From Mesostigma viride (taxonomy: Eukaryota > Streptophyta > Mesostigmatophyceae > Mesostigmatales > Mesostigmataceae): a stretch of DNA of 64,000 nucleotides. The notes beneath the pieces are model-generated. The model was not told where the DNA came from and ran no database searches. It saw nothing but the letters and a program-made list of their open reading frames with translations. Location: NCBI GenBank assembly GCA_009746045.1, contig RPFO01000934.1:461001-525000 (forward strand). The letters are read 5' to 3'. Both the position numbers and the translations under genes were made by a program. This document shows, piece after piece, positions 53,712-64,000 of the stretch (positions are counted from its first letter, which is position 1; every line of letters starts with the position of its first letter).

Positions 53712-54650
53712 ATCTCCGTGGCAAGGCACGATGCGGTCCCAGGGGGACTTCACCACATTCTCCAAAGCCCTGCGGAATGCAGCATTATCTTTCACCATGA
53801 ACATCTTGTAGAAGGGGAGGTATACCACGTCCATGCCAAACTTCCACGCGCTCGTGCCAAGTGGCACGTCGCTGGGGTAGTTCCAGTAGAGATCGGTGAC
53901 GATCAGTGATCCGCTCTTCAGATGCACAAATAGCACCTCATTGAAGAATGGCCGCTTTGTGAACGGGTTGTGCTCGAGGTCGGCAAACGACGTCAAGGCG
54001 AAGGCTCCGCCCCATGCGCCCGGGGCGTCATTGTTGCCCTCGCCCATGGTGCTCGTGAATTTGATTTTCGTGCCCTTTTGCAAGAGGTACGGGGGAGCAA
54101 AGGCCTGAGCATTCGGGAAGGCATCTATCCATTGCTGTGCCCACTTGAGGTGCTCGTAGTTTGGAGACACGATATGCCCCACGGGGCCGAGTACCTCCAG
54201 CTCCTTCCTTAATTTGTCGTCGAGGTCCACTGGGCTATGAACCCACAACTGACCGTCGGGCAGCTTGACAACGGCCATGCGTCCGCCTACATCGATGGAG
54301 TTCCAAACAAACGGTCGCTCCGCCACCCACAAATCCTCGGCGATGGGCCTGAGGACGCACCCGTCTCGGTTGCTCCAGGTTTCTGGGTAAGCTCCGACGC
54401 GAACCGGCGCCGAAGAGGCCAGGGACGCGCTCACTATGGGACACAGCCTACGCTTTGGCTGCAACCCAGTAGAAGGAACGCAGGGCTTAACGCCCTTTGC
54501 GCACTTCTGCGACGGAGGAAATGTTAGCAAGGATTGCTTGTGAAGCCGTCGAGAAACGTGATATTTTCCCGATGAACGCACGCGAGGGAGTGTCAAAGTT
54601 TGTTGCGGGCCTGTCGACATGGACACGAAAACACTCGCCGATCCAAGCAT
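53646..54650 (-). CDS. DUF4336 protein, metallo-beta-lactamase-like fold, probably plastid-targeted
   Basis: 334 residues in one open frame. The first 75 or so are Ser/Arg-rich with few acids, as in a plastid transit peptide. The DUF4336 domain follows: ADLWVAERPFVW-type start (EDLWVAERPFVWNSIDVGGR), MAVVKLPDGQLWVHSPVDLD, VGHIVSPNYEHLKWAQQW, NEVLFVHLKSGSLIVTDLYW, and the ending RIVPCHGDIVTRGGKKKF. Members occur in cyanobacteria, algae and plants; their reaction is not known. The conserved HSP, N-x-EH and PCHGD residues stand where the metal-site loops of the fold would be. No intron is needed, though the Lys-rich stretch near 54500 could hide one. It is transcribed away from RFT1. Confidence 0.8.
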   Translation of the reverse strand: MLGSASVFVSMSTGPQQTLTLPRVRSSGKYHVSRRLHKQSLLTFPPSQKCAKGVKPCVPSTGLQPKRRLCPIVSASLASSAPVRVGAYPETWSNRDGCVLRPIAEDLWVAERPFVWNSIDVGGRMAVVKLPDGQLWVHSPVDLDDKLRKELEVLGPVGHIVSPNYEHLKWAQQWIDAFPNAQAFAPPYLLQKGTKIKFTSTMGEGNNDAPGAWGGAFALTSFADLEHNPFTKRPFFNEVLFVHLKSGSLIVTDLYWNYPSDVPLGTSAWKFGMDVVYLPFYKMFMVKDNAAFRRALENVVKSPWDRIVPCHGDIVTRGGKKKFIQHCAPDMLPL

Positions 54651-55490
54651 TTTCCCAGCAGTAGCTAAACGCTGACAACAAACAGAGTGAAAATCACAAA
54701 CGGCCTATCGCCACCTTTTTAAGAAATACAAGGATGGTCCTTGAAGAGGCTAACGTAACTAAATTCGCACAAGCTGCTCCTGAGTCAAGGGAAGAAGAGC
54801 CAACCCCGAAATCTGTGTGCTCGTCAGACGTGGCAGGCAACCACGGTTCCCAGCGAACATCCATGACAAGATCGCCCACGTGACCTGAACTGCCACAGCA
54901 TCTAGCAGAATTGGTCAGAGCGTACAACACGAACAGTACTTGTTGTTGTTGTTGTTGCCCATACAGTCGTCGGCCTTTCCAAATCTCTGCTGCCCATGTG
55001 CGGCGTGGGCAACAACAGCAGTAGTCGTCGGCAACAACAACAACAACAACAACAACAACAGTGCCGTAAGCGGAACCGCCCACACAACAACAACAACAAC
55101 AACAACAACTCAACTGTCTCAACAACATGTGAGTTAAGGCCGAGTCTAATACCTATGTAATTAGTGGTGTTATAATTTCTTCAATAAAGTTGGATCCCAC
55201 GCGCACATGGGTAAGTGCCGACGTGGTGACCAAAGACATTCGGGACACGACCTGCGAAGAACTACAAGACAATTCATGGCAGCCTAAAAACTCGTATCGC
55301 GGCGATACAAGCATGGAATAGCCTCAATTTGTTGCTTTAATAGGAGGTTTTCGTGGCAATATCGCTGGTTCTAGCTTCATGGAAGTTAAAGGAATAACAT
55401 TGCTATTACTTTTGTCTTTCGATGTCATTATGACTGAATGAGCAGGAAGTAATATTCAACAGTATTAAAATTAACCTTGGGTCGCCGTAA
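54651..55490. promoter_or_regulatory. Divergent intergenic region DUF4336 / RFT1
   Basis: The two start codons are 840 bp apart and diverge. The interval holds (TTG)n at 54940-54958 and two (CAA)n runs at 55033-55061 and 55083-55110, which could pair as a stem. No promoter motif can be assigned. Confidence 0.5.
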
Positions 55491-58400
55491 ATGGCTGGAC
55501 AGGCCCGCACTCCGGCCAAGGTGGCTGATGCCGGGCCAATGCTGACGAGCAATTTTACAAGTCTTATCCGTGAGTTCGTCTACTCGGTAGTCACCGTGTG
55601 GGGTTCCATACCCAAAACTACTTTGGGAGATGCTGCATTCGGGGCAGAATGTTTGCGCTTCTTCTTGCAGTTGTCAAACCCTACAGCTCGTTTCACTCAC
55701 GGCATATGCGGGTGCTTGCCGCCTGCATGCATGTGCCTGCCTTCCCGTCGCCAGTTTCACAGATTTCTACTCGGATAATTACCCTCATTCTGAACCTTCT
55801 GATCGCGCGAACATTGAGTCCAGATGATTACGGGGTACGCATTATGATGCCACCGCCGCTTGCCCCCCGTGCATCCATTGAATGGCCCTGGCCACCTTAC
55901 TTTTCTCCGTCCAGTCGCAGGGTTTTTTGTTATCCTAATGCAGGGTCGTGGACGTTAGTAGAGCGTTTGCAGCGTTGGCTAGTTTAGGTTGCGATGAGGT
56001 GTTATTAATGTCATCTAAGCCTGTTTTTGAATCAGGCGCGGGCTTTAGAAAGCCCCCAACTCGCCAATCCCCTTATCCCAAACTCAAATCCATCACACGC
56101 TTCTTTACCCTATTAGTAATGTGGAGGAAAATGGGCACTAGGTCACTTAACCCAGGAAACCTTCCCACCAACTGGCTATCTGCAGCACCAATGGGACTGC
56201 CTACCATGCTGGCCTGTGTTAGTAGGGACAAAAATGTGACATCTTACTCGTTGTGGTCAAAAGCACTCCTGAGTAAGTCGGATACCTATCTACTCGACCA
56301 AGGTATCCTAATGGCTCCCCACCATGTTCCTTCCTGCGCTTGTTCCCTATCCACTCGACCAAGGCACCCTAATGGCTCTCCACCCATTTGCTTACTGTGC
56401 TTGTTCCACGGACCCACCAGTGTGTATTACAGTGACCCCAGGGGTGTCTGTTACAGTGACCCCGTGAGTGTCTGGTACTGCCTAGACCCTCGTTGTATCT
56501 AACCCCGATGCGGCCACGTGGCTGTGTTACCCCACCCAGAGACCAAGTCCACCCAGCCTAACCTCATTATCGCCAGCGCTTGTTACACGGCCCTATATCT
56601 ATCCTAGTATCTGACCCCCCACATGGACTCCTCCTTGGGTTGCCTCCCCTCCTCAATTAAGTGCATCCAGTTCCACACTCAACCCTGACATCTGAACCCA
56701 CAAGCGCGTCTGCCTGGGTTGACCCCCCCCCCACACACACACCTCAGATCAACTCCATCCAGTTCCGCCTCATCAACACCGTCATCCTTGTACCTAGCCT
56801 CCATGTGGCCGTTTTGCTGCGTGACCCCCACCTCCTCAGATCAACTCCATCCAGTTCCGCCTCATCAACACCGTCATCCTTGTACCTAGCCTCCACGTGG
56901 CCGTTTTGCTGCGTGACCCCCACCTCCTCAGATCAACTCCATCCAGCTCCACCTCATCAACACCGTCATCCTTGTACCTAGCCTCCACGTGGCCGTTTTG
57001 CTGCGTGACCCCCACCTCCTCAGATCAACTCCATCCAGTTCCACCTCATCAACACCGTCATCCTATTCCTGAGCCGCGAGGGCGCACGGCGTGGCTGCAA
57101 CCGTACCACGCTCAGGTGAGGGGGCGGAGACCCTGCGTGGACGTAAAGCTGCCCCGTGGTTGGGCCTGGAGGCTGTTAGAGGTTCTTGGGTGGTGTTTTA
57201 GGCATCCATTAGACACCCCTGTCGCATTCAGCCATTCACACTCGCATTCAGATATTCGCACAATGGACGTTTTCATGTGCTCGCAAACCTTGCACTTCCC
57301 ATACTCACATATTCTCATATTTGTTGTGACCGTTGCATTTGACCCACCGCTGTCTCCACCTGCTATCGACTCTCTTGCTTTTTCAGGCCTCATATTTTAT
57401 ATCTAACAAATTATCGCCTCTTGTGGACGCCGGCGCCATATTTTTACTGTCTTGCCATAACATAGCTGCGTTGTAATGTCGATGTCTGGATCATCTCTTC
57501 TGGTCTTCTGGTTTGGTAAGTCTTACCATTGCTTTAGCTTAACATCTAAAGGCAGCCTGATACCGTTTCACACCTGTTTCCTTGATGTCGCTGTCTTGGA
57601 AACCCATCCTCTTAGGCTTGCCTTTTGTTTTCCTTGGTCACATGTGTTTCACAACGAATATTTCGCTGATTTCAGTAAAATGCCTATCCCACCCAGTCAC
57701 TTAGGTATCCAAACCCTCCATGCTATCAACATCGCATGCCTCATGGATGCAGCGAGAGCTCACCCCCCGGTGACGTGTCGCGTCTCGTCAACGTGACCTG
57801 GCTGGCACTGCTGTGGGGCGGCGTGGTGGCTACTGCCACCTGCTCCCTGGTGATCTGGTACCAGGGGCTGGGCCCGAACGATGTGTTCACGCACGCCGTC
57901 GTCATCAATGGTGAGGGTCACTGTCAGCATCCATGGTAGCATGACTGTCGGAATCAATGGTGAGGGTCACTGTCATCATTAATGGCCAAGGCCACAAAAG
58001 ATCTCAAAAGATTCCTCAGAACAGTGGTTCTGTACCGCAGACTGATTGCACATGCAGTCCAGAAGGGTCACGAGGAAGGGGGTGTTTAGAGTCGGGAGGG
58101 GTATGGATACTGCCCAGAATGTATGCTGCTGTAGAACCAGCCAATTGCTGGATACCATCTAGAAGATAGCCAGAAATAGGGACCAGGGGTTGTAGGAAGT
58201 GTTGAGGGTTGAGGGTTCAGGGTTTAGGGTTTAGGGTTTAGGGTTTAGGGTTTAGGGTTTAGGGTTTAGGGTTTAGGGTTTAGGGTTTAGGGTGGTATCG
58301 GTACAATCTGGACCTCATGTAAACATGGGGGGGGTGGAGCAGAAGGGGCGAATGTGTCTGTAAGAATTAAGTGCGGCGCACGGGCATGGCGATGACCGTG

Positions 58401-61400
58401 TGCTTTTGGTATGTGCCGTAAGCAACTTGTTGCATATGAACTACACTATAACGTCTTGTGGTAATCGCTTATGGGATGTGACAAGTAGACGGCTCTTGCA
58501 TGGCGCTGTGTCCGTACGTCTTTTTGCCTTGCACATTTGGTCCTCAAGAAAAGGGCTCTGGCTGGTGCCCTGATGCACCCCAGTGGCGCCAAGCCATGCA
58601 AAAGAGAGAATCACAATGCGGCGACACAAGTCTTTCCGGATAGTGCATCACATTTTATACATGGGTCACTTTTTTATGTGGCCATCGTACAGGTCTCCCA
58701 GTATTCTCTGTGGAGGGTGGATTTTTCTGTGTGGGGACATATTGATTGATGCCTCCTTGGGTTGGTGCCTCCCATTGAATCCGTGCCAGGTAGAACTTAT
58801 CCACGCACTCCTCCTAAATTCATAAGCGCACTTAAGTCATTGATCCCTCCCCCCCGCCCCCCCCCCTGCACATCGCCCCACCCCGCCATGACCTAGCCAG
58901 GTGTCGCCGCGATGGTCGAGCTGTTCGGCGAACCTGCGTACGTGGTGGGCCAGAGCCTGCTGTGCTTCCGGTTGCGTGCGGCAGCAGAGGCCGCGGGCAC
59001 GCTCACCCGCTGCGTGATCACCTACGTGATGCTGGTGACCCGCACGCATGTGAGCCTGGGCCCATCCAGGATGGGATGCCTTGGATTCTTCTCGAACCAT
59101 TGTAACGTCTGATTTCCAGTTACTTGTTTCTGGTTGTTTTACAGCCCTTGCTCGCGCTCTTTTCCTTAAGACCATTTTAGTGTGTGTTTGCTGTTAAGGG
59201 TTTAGGGTTTATCTTAAGTGCTCTTTCAGGCCTATCTCCACCTTTTTCTAAATAATCCTTTTGACCACGCTTGTAAACCAACCGCCCGACCCTCACTAGG
59301 CCACTATTGTTCTGGCATCCTGAGCGGTGTGGATGTTTTGTATTAAGGGATGCACATGTGCACAAATTTCTACACAAGGATATCTAGAGATCTGACAGTG
59401 CATGTAAGGCGCTGTGGCCCCTGTTTAAACTTCAATTACCATGAAGGGGGGGGGGCACGTACCGCAGTAGGCACTACCGGCACATAGCCGCCCCCATCTA
59501 ATCCAGTCCAATGTAGCACAAGCAATGTACATGGTATAGGTGACAGACGGTAGAGCTATGGTGCAGGCGGCAGATCCGCCATGGGCCCCCGTTGAGCCCG
59601 CCGCAATGCAACTACAAAGATATTAAATAACTCAACGAATACCATGTTGTACACTGCGCTGTACTTAAGCGTAGAGTTTTATGGCCGGAGTTGGAGGGTG
59701 CGGAGTTGGAGGGTGGATGGGTTACTACCATTACTATTCTATATACCATTACTATTATATATGCCATTACTGTTCTATATACCATTACTATTCTAGATAT
59801 CATTACTATTCTTTTTATGCTGCTAATATTTTTTCCTATCCTTATTAATGTTATTATAATGGCGCTGTGCTTGAGCCTGCAAGGCCTTCCCTGACTTGCC
59901 TGCCTGTTAGAAACACACTTGGGCAAATCCTACTCTGACGTCGTCCCCCTGCCAGGGTGGTGCCACTCACTAAGCTCCCCCAGCTTGCCACCCTGGTTGG
60001 GTTACAGCTGGGGGAGCCATCCTCCTGGCTCCTTCGAGCCTCGACCCCCCCCCCCACTTTACTTAAAGTTCTGTCTCTTCTGCAATCCCTGTATCATACA
60101 TCATCACTCGGCTGTGGCTCGTTGCGTACTGGGGGATGTATCTAGACTGTAGGATGAACCGTGAGTATGGTGGTTGTGAAAGCAGGAGCATATGAAAAGC
60201 AACTATGGTGGTTGTGAAGGCAGGAGCATATGAAAAGCAACTATGGCGGTTGTGAAGGCAGGAGCATATGAAAAGCAACTATGGTGGTTGTGAACGCAGG
60301 AGCATATGAAAAGCAACTATGGCGGTTGTGAAGGCAGGAGCATATGAAAAGCAACTATGGCGGTTGTGAAGGCAGGAGCATATGAAAAGCAACTATGGTG
60401 GTTGTGAAGGTAGGAGCATATGAAAAGCAACTATGGCGGTTGTGAAAGCAGGAGCATATGAAAAGCAACTATGGTGGTTGTGAAAGCAGGAGCATATGCA
60501 AAGCAACTATGGTGGTTGTGAAAGCAGGAGCATATGCAAAGCAACTATGGTGGTTGTGAAGGCAGGAGCATATGAAAAGCAACTATGGCGGTTGTGAAGG
60601 CAGGAGCATATGAAAAGCAACTATGGCGGTTGTGAAGGCAGGAGCATATGAAAAGCAACTATGGTGGTTGTGAAGGCAGGAGCATATGAAAAGCAACTAT
60701 GGCGGTTGTGAAAGCAGGAGCATATGAAAAGCAACTATGGCGGTTGTGAAGGCAGGAGCATATGCAAAGCAACTATGGTGGTTGTGAAGGCAGGAGCATA
60801 TGAAAAGCAACTATGGCGGTTGTGAAGGCAGGAGCATATGAAAAGCAACTATGGCGGTTGTGAAGGCAGGAGCATATGCAAAGCAACTATGGTGGTTGTG
60901 AAAGCAGGAGCATATGAAAAGCAACTATGGCGGTTGTGAACGCAGGAGCATATGAAAAGCAACTATGGTGGTTGTGAAAGCAGGAGCATATGAAAAGCAA
61001 CTATGGCGGTTGTGAAGGCAGGAGCATATGCAAAGCAACTATGGTGGTTGTGAAGGCAGGAGCATATGAAAAGCAACTATGGTGGTTGTGAAAGCAGGAG
61101 CATATGAAAAGCAACTATGGCGGTTGTGAAAGCAGGAGCATATGAAAAGCAACTATGGCGGTTGTGAAGGCAGGAGCATATGCAAAGCAACTAAGGTGGT
61201 TGTGAAAGCAGGAGCATATGAAAAGCAACTATGGCGGTTGTGAAGGCAGGAGCATATGAAAAGCATGTCACTAGTGCGGATACTGCAGCATCCAATACTA
61301 TAGGCAACATTTTTCGTCCCTAAATTAATCTTAAGCAATAGTTATCCTTGTTATCGTAAATTAATAGTTATCGTAAATTTTATATAGTTGATAGTTATCG

Positions 61401-61927
61401 TAAATTAATCTTAAGCAATAGTTATCCTTGTTGCTTTGTAGCCGAGGACGTTCGCTTGCCTGGTGTCCTTGTGCCCTGCCTGTGAATTTCTTAATCCTGA
61501 ATTGCTCCTTATTCTCACACCCGTAAAGTCATGCCTGTTACTTGAGGCTTGCCTGGCCTCCTCGTGTTTACTTCGCTATTTTAAAGAAAACTCAAATATT
61601 GTCCTGCTTATCTTCCCTATGCTTCTGGTGCTATCCTGTTTAGAGGAATGACCACACTTGCAGATTTCCCCCTCTCCCCTTGACTGCCCTTTTCTGCATG
61701 TTTAATTCCCTCCTCTCCCCTCGCCACCCCCTGCCTTCCCTATCATGGCGTGTGCTGATTCAGCCCGCCGTGCTGGTCTTCAGCTACGCGCAGCTGGCGT
61801 TTGGTGTGGTGACCAGCGCCTGCCACTGGCTTTACTTTATTTGGAGCGCCAGACTCTCAAAACGAGAATCGGCGAGCGTGATGTCGAATCCGATGCTTCT
61901 ATTTCCGTCACCTTTCAAGAGCAGCAG
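55491..61927 (+). CDS. RFT1: RFT1 homologue, 5' six exons (continues past window)
   Basis: Exons are 55491-55569, 55755-55834, 57024-57115, 57753-57910, 58901-59049 and 61764-61927. All have GT..AG borders and phases that fit, giving about 240 residues. Key text: SQISTRIITLILNLLIARTL and SPDDYG (first membrane helix), INSIQFHLINTVILFLSREG and ARRGCNR (the FLSREG..RR..xR signature), LVNVTWLALLWGGVVATATC, VAAMVELFGEPAYVVGQSLL, RLRAAAEAAGTLTRCVITYV and PAVLVFSYAQLAFGVVTSAC. RFT1 is a polytopic ER membrane protein needed for N-glycosylation with the Man5GlcNAc2-PP-dolichol precursor; its flippase role is debated. RFT1 proteins are about 500 residues, so the second half lies beyond 64000 or in exons I could not see. 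Introns hold a telomere-like tract and two large minisatellites. Confidence 0.85.
56748..57115 (+). repeat. 92-bp tandem duplication of RFT1 exon 3 start and its acceptor (4 units)
   Basis: The word CTCAG followed by ATCAACTCCATCCAG occurs at 56748, 56840, 56932 and 57024, exactly 92 bp apart. Only the last unit continues into the full exon (CTATTCCTGAGCCGCGAGGG). The first three change after ATCC to TTGTACCTAGCCTCC. The last unit alone has TTCCACCTC (FHL); two of the upstream units have TTCCGCCTC. Confidence 0.85.
58209..58293 (+). repeat. Interstitial telomere-type repeat (TTTAGGG), about 10 units
   Basis: Ten perfect TTTAGGG heptamers preceded by variant TTGAGGG/TTCAGGG units, inside RFT1 intron 4. 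The heptamer is the common plant and green-algal telomere unit. Confidence 0.9.
59716..59815. repeat. 24-bp minisatellite (CCATTACTATTCTATATA type), about 4 units
   Basis: Imperfect units within RFT1 intron 5. Confidence 0.75.
60157..61266 (+). repeat. 38-bp minisatellite, about 29 units, in RFT1 intron 5
   Basis: The unit is built from ATGGTGGTTGTGAAGGCAGG and AGCATATGAAAAGCAACT, with variants at four positions (GTGG/GCGG, GAAGG/GAAAG/GAACG, GAAA/GCAA). No spacers, so not CRISPR. Confidence 0.95.
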
Positions 61928-62109
61928 GTGCGTAGCTAGCCCCTTAGGCCTCCCTACAAGTAAAAATAACAGCAGATGGGTTGCTATGGGCGCAGGCCTC
62001 CCTATATCTAGAAATTAGAGGAGTCGGTGGGTAGACATACGCCTAGGCCTGCTTAGTTGTTCAAATAAGTGCAGCGGGTTCGCAGCTAACGCACCTGGGT
62101 CTGCATATC

Positions 62110-63365
62110 TCTTAAGTCTCACACATAATCATAGCGAGCGTATAGGAAAGTCGTAAGCGTATAGGTAAGCCCCACACATACCCATAGCGAGCGTATAGGT
62201 AAGTCGTAAGCGTATAGGTAATCTCACACATACCCATATCGAGCGTATAGGTAAGTCGTGAGCGTATAGGTAAGTCTCACACATACCCATAGCGAGCGTA
62301 TAGGTAAGTCGTAAGCGTATAGGTAAGTCTCACACATACCCATAGCGAGCGTATAGGTAAGTCCTAAGCGTATAGGTAAGTCTCACACATACCCATAGCG
62401 AGCGTATAGGTAAGTCGTAAGCGTATAGGTAATCTGACACATACCCATATCGAGCGTATAGGTAAGTCGTAAGCGTATAGGTAAGTCTCACACACACCCA
62501 TATCGAGCGTATAGGTAAGTCGTAAGCGTATAGGTAAGTCTCACACATACCCATAGCGAGCGTATAGGTAAGTCCTAAGCGTATAGGTAAGTCTCACACA
62601 TACCCATATCGAGCGTATAGGTAAGCCCTAAGCGTATAGGTAAGTCTCACACATACCCATAGCGAGCGTATAGGTAAGTCGTAAGTGTATAGGTAGGTCT
62701 CACACATACCCATAGCGAGCGTATAGGTAAGTCGTAAGTGTATAGGTAAGTCTCACACATACCCATAGCGAGCGTATAGGTAAGTCCTAAGCGTATAGGT
62801 AAGTCTCACACACACCCATATCGAGCGTATAGGTAAGTCCTAAGCGTATAGGTAAGTCTCACACATACCCATAGCGAGCGTATAGGTAAGTCCTAAGCGT
62901 ATAGGTAAGTCTCACACATACCCATATCGAGCGTATAGGTAAGTCGTAAGCGTATAGGTAAGTCTCACACATACCCATATCGAGCGTATAGGTAAGTCGT
63001 AAGCGTATAGGTAAGTCTCACACATACCCATAGCGAGCGTATAGGTAAGTCGTAAGCGTATAGGTAAGTCTCACACACACCCATATCGAGCGTATAGGTA
63101 AGCCCTAAGCGTATAGGTAAGTCTCACACATACCCATATCGAGCGTATAGGTAAGTCGTAAGTGTATAGGTAAGTCTCACACATACCCATAGCGAGCGTA
63201 TAGGTAAGTCGTAAGCGTATAGGTAAGTCTCACACATACCCATATCGAGCGTATAGGTAAGTCGTAAGCGTATAGGTAAGTCTCACACATTCCCATATCG
63301 AGCGTGTAGGTAAGTCGTAAGCGTATAGGTAAGTCTCACACATAATCATAGCGAGCGCATAGGTA
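62110..63365 (+). repeat. 53-bp minisatellite, about 23 units, in RFT1 intron 6
   Basis: The unit contains CACACATACCCATAGCGAGC and GTATAGGTAAGTCGTAAGCG plus TATAGGTAAGTCT. Each unit holds two TAGGTAAGT words, the eukaryotic 5' splice-site consensus. The array begins about 180 bp after the assigned donor of exon 6. Confidence 0.95.
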
Positions 63366-64000
63366 GTCACCTTGGCCTCCATGCACCTAAGCGTAGCAGC
63401 CTCGGGTCGCTGCAAATTGCCTATGCCTGCATACATACTAAGCCATGTAGAGCAGTCAATGGAAGCAAGCAATGGCAACATGCAGCACGTGTGCCTGTGA
63501 GTAGGCGTGTGCCTGATGTCCACGCCAGCCTAGGTTTGTATGCCTTAGCATGGGCTAGGCAGGGCGTTGCTAGGTCACCGGAGCCCCATATTGCAGCAGA
63601 AAAGGGCACACGGGTCCCTGGATGTGGAGGGCACTCTTGTCCCTGGGGGATCCCGACATCAATTCTAGCCATACTAGCCATATTGCTGAACAGGAATGCT
63701 GTTGTTGCTGTTTCTGCATCCACACCAGAGAATACAAACGGGTCCCAAGCCACATGCATCACCGTACCCCTCCCATTTAGCTTCCCTCCCGCCCCTCCCG
63801 CTCCATGCTCCGCCCCCCCCCCCCCAACCTTGCCCTCACTTTGGCTCCCTCCCCACATAAGCACATGAAAGCGCATCATGCGCCTGCTGTCACGTTCGAC
63901 ATGCCCCCTCCCTTGCATACTGCCGTACCTTGCCGTGTTGGGACCCCTGCGTCGGGAACCACCAGTGGCGCGGCGCCAGGTGGCGCGCTCTGGTTGGACC
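63366..64000. other. No exon recognised; probably RFT1 intron
   Basis: No RFT1-like helix or other conserved text is readable on the plus strand. A C run lies at about 63816-63826. Confidence 0.4.

Noticed and set aside
60157..61266. CRISPR-like regular repeat
   Set aside because: The 38-bp units are head-to-tail without unique spacers, in an intron of a eukaryotic gene.

Overview
The window looks like nuclear DNA of a green-lineage eukaryote, most likely a chlorophyte (prasinophyte-type or core) microalga with a large, repeat-rich genome. The grounds are a galactolipid (DGDG) synthase gene of plant type, a plant-like RFT1, spliceosomal introns with GT..AG borders, GC-rich exons, and an interstitial run of the Arabidopsis-type telomere heptamer TTTAGGG. 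I cannot name the species. Nothing here looks prokaryotic, organellar or viral.

Four host genes are supported by exon-by-exon translation with consistent intron phases. They are a NUFIP1-like snoRNP assembly factor (minus, 11434-16002), a digalactosyldiacylglycerol synthase (plus, 16759-22150, five exons, 746 aa, head-to-head with NUFIP), a DUF4336 metallo-hydrolase-fold protein (minus, 53646-54650), and RFT1 (plus, from 55491, six exons seen, 3' end outside the window). DUF4336 and RFT1 are also head-to-head. A fifth possible locus (29739-32432) codes for proteins I do not recognise.

Nearly everything else is mobile or repetitive. The dominant element, called RLE-A here, is a non-LTR retrotransposon whose near-full-length copy (33921-39108) encodes a PHD finger, a RING-H2 finger, C2H2-like fingers, a reverse transcriptase with YLDD, and a C-terminal CCHC plus PD-(D/E)xK restriction-like endonuclease. 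It is preceded by a roughly 171-bp tandem repeat. At least 15 further copies, mostly 5'-truncated and in both orientations, sit at TA-rich sites and are nested in each other (1197-4597, 23272-24577, 39149-45763). Between 42640 and 45596 five consecutive insert blocks are separated by the same 13-bp word. Two relatives (RLE-B, RLE-C) occur as 3' fragments.

A second system is an AP-endonuclease LINE with a (TTAA)n tail. It appears as a copy with target-site duplication (45903-48931), older fragments (1-1196 plus 4598-5677, 10297-10775, 49919-50290), ORF1-only half-LINE copies (8788-9764, 50740-51543), SINE-like copies sharing its tail (19353-19694, 51625-52007), and a 26-bp tail-only insertion. 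Long (CATC)n arrays grow out of these tails. There is also a MITE with 25-bp inverted termini, a 0.6-kb hairpin, an identical 415-bp direct repeat pair, GCCCAC/GCCCCT hexamer arrays, and 38-bp and 53-bp minisatellites inside RFT1 introns.

Exon coordinates come from hand translation and may be off by a base or two. Copy boundaries inside TA tracts are uncertain by several bases.
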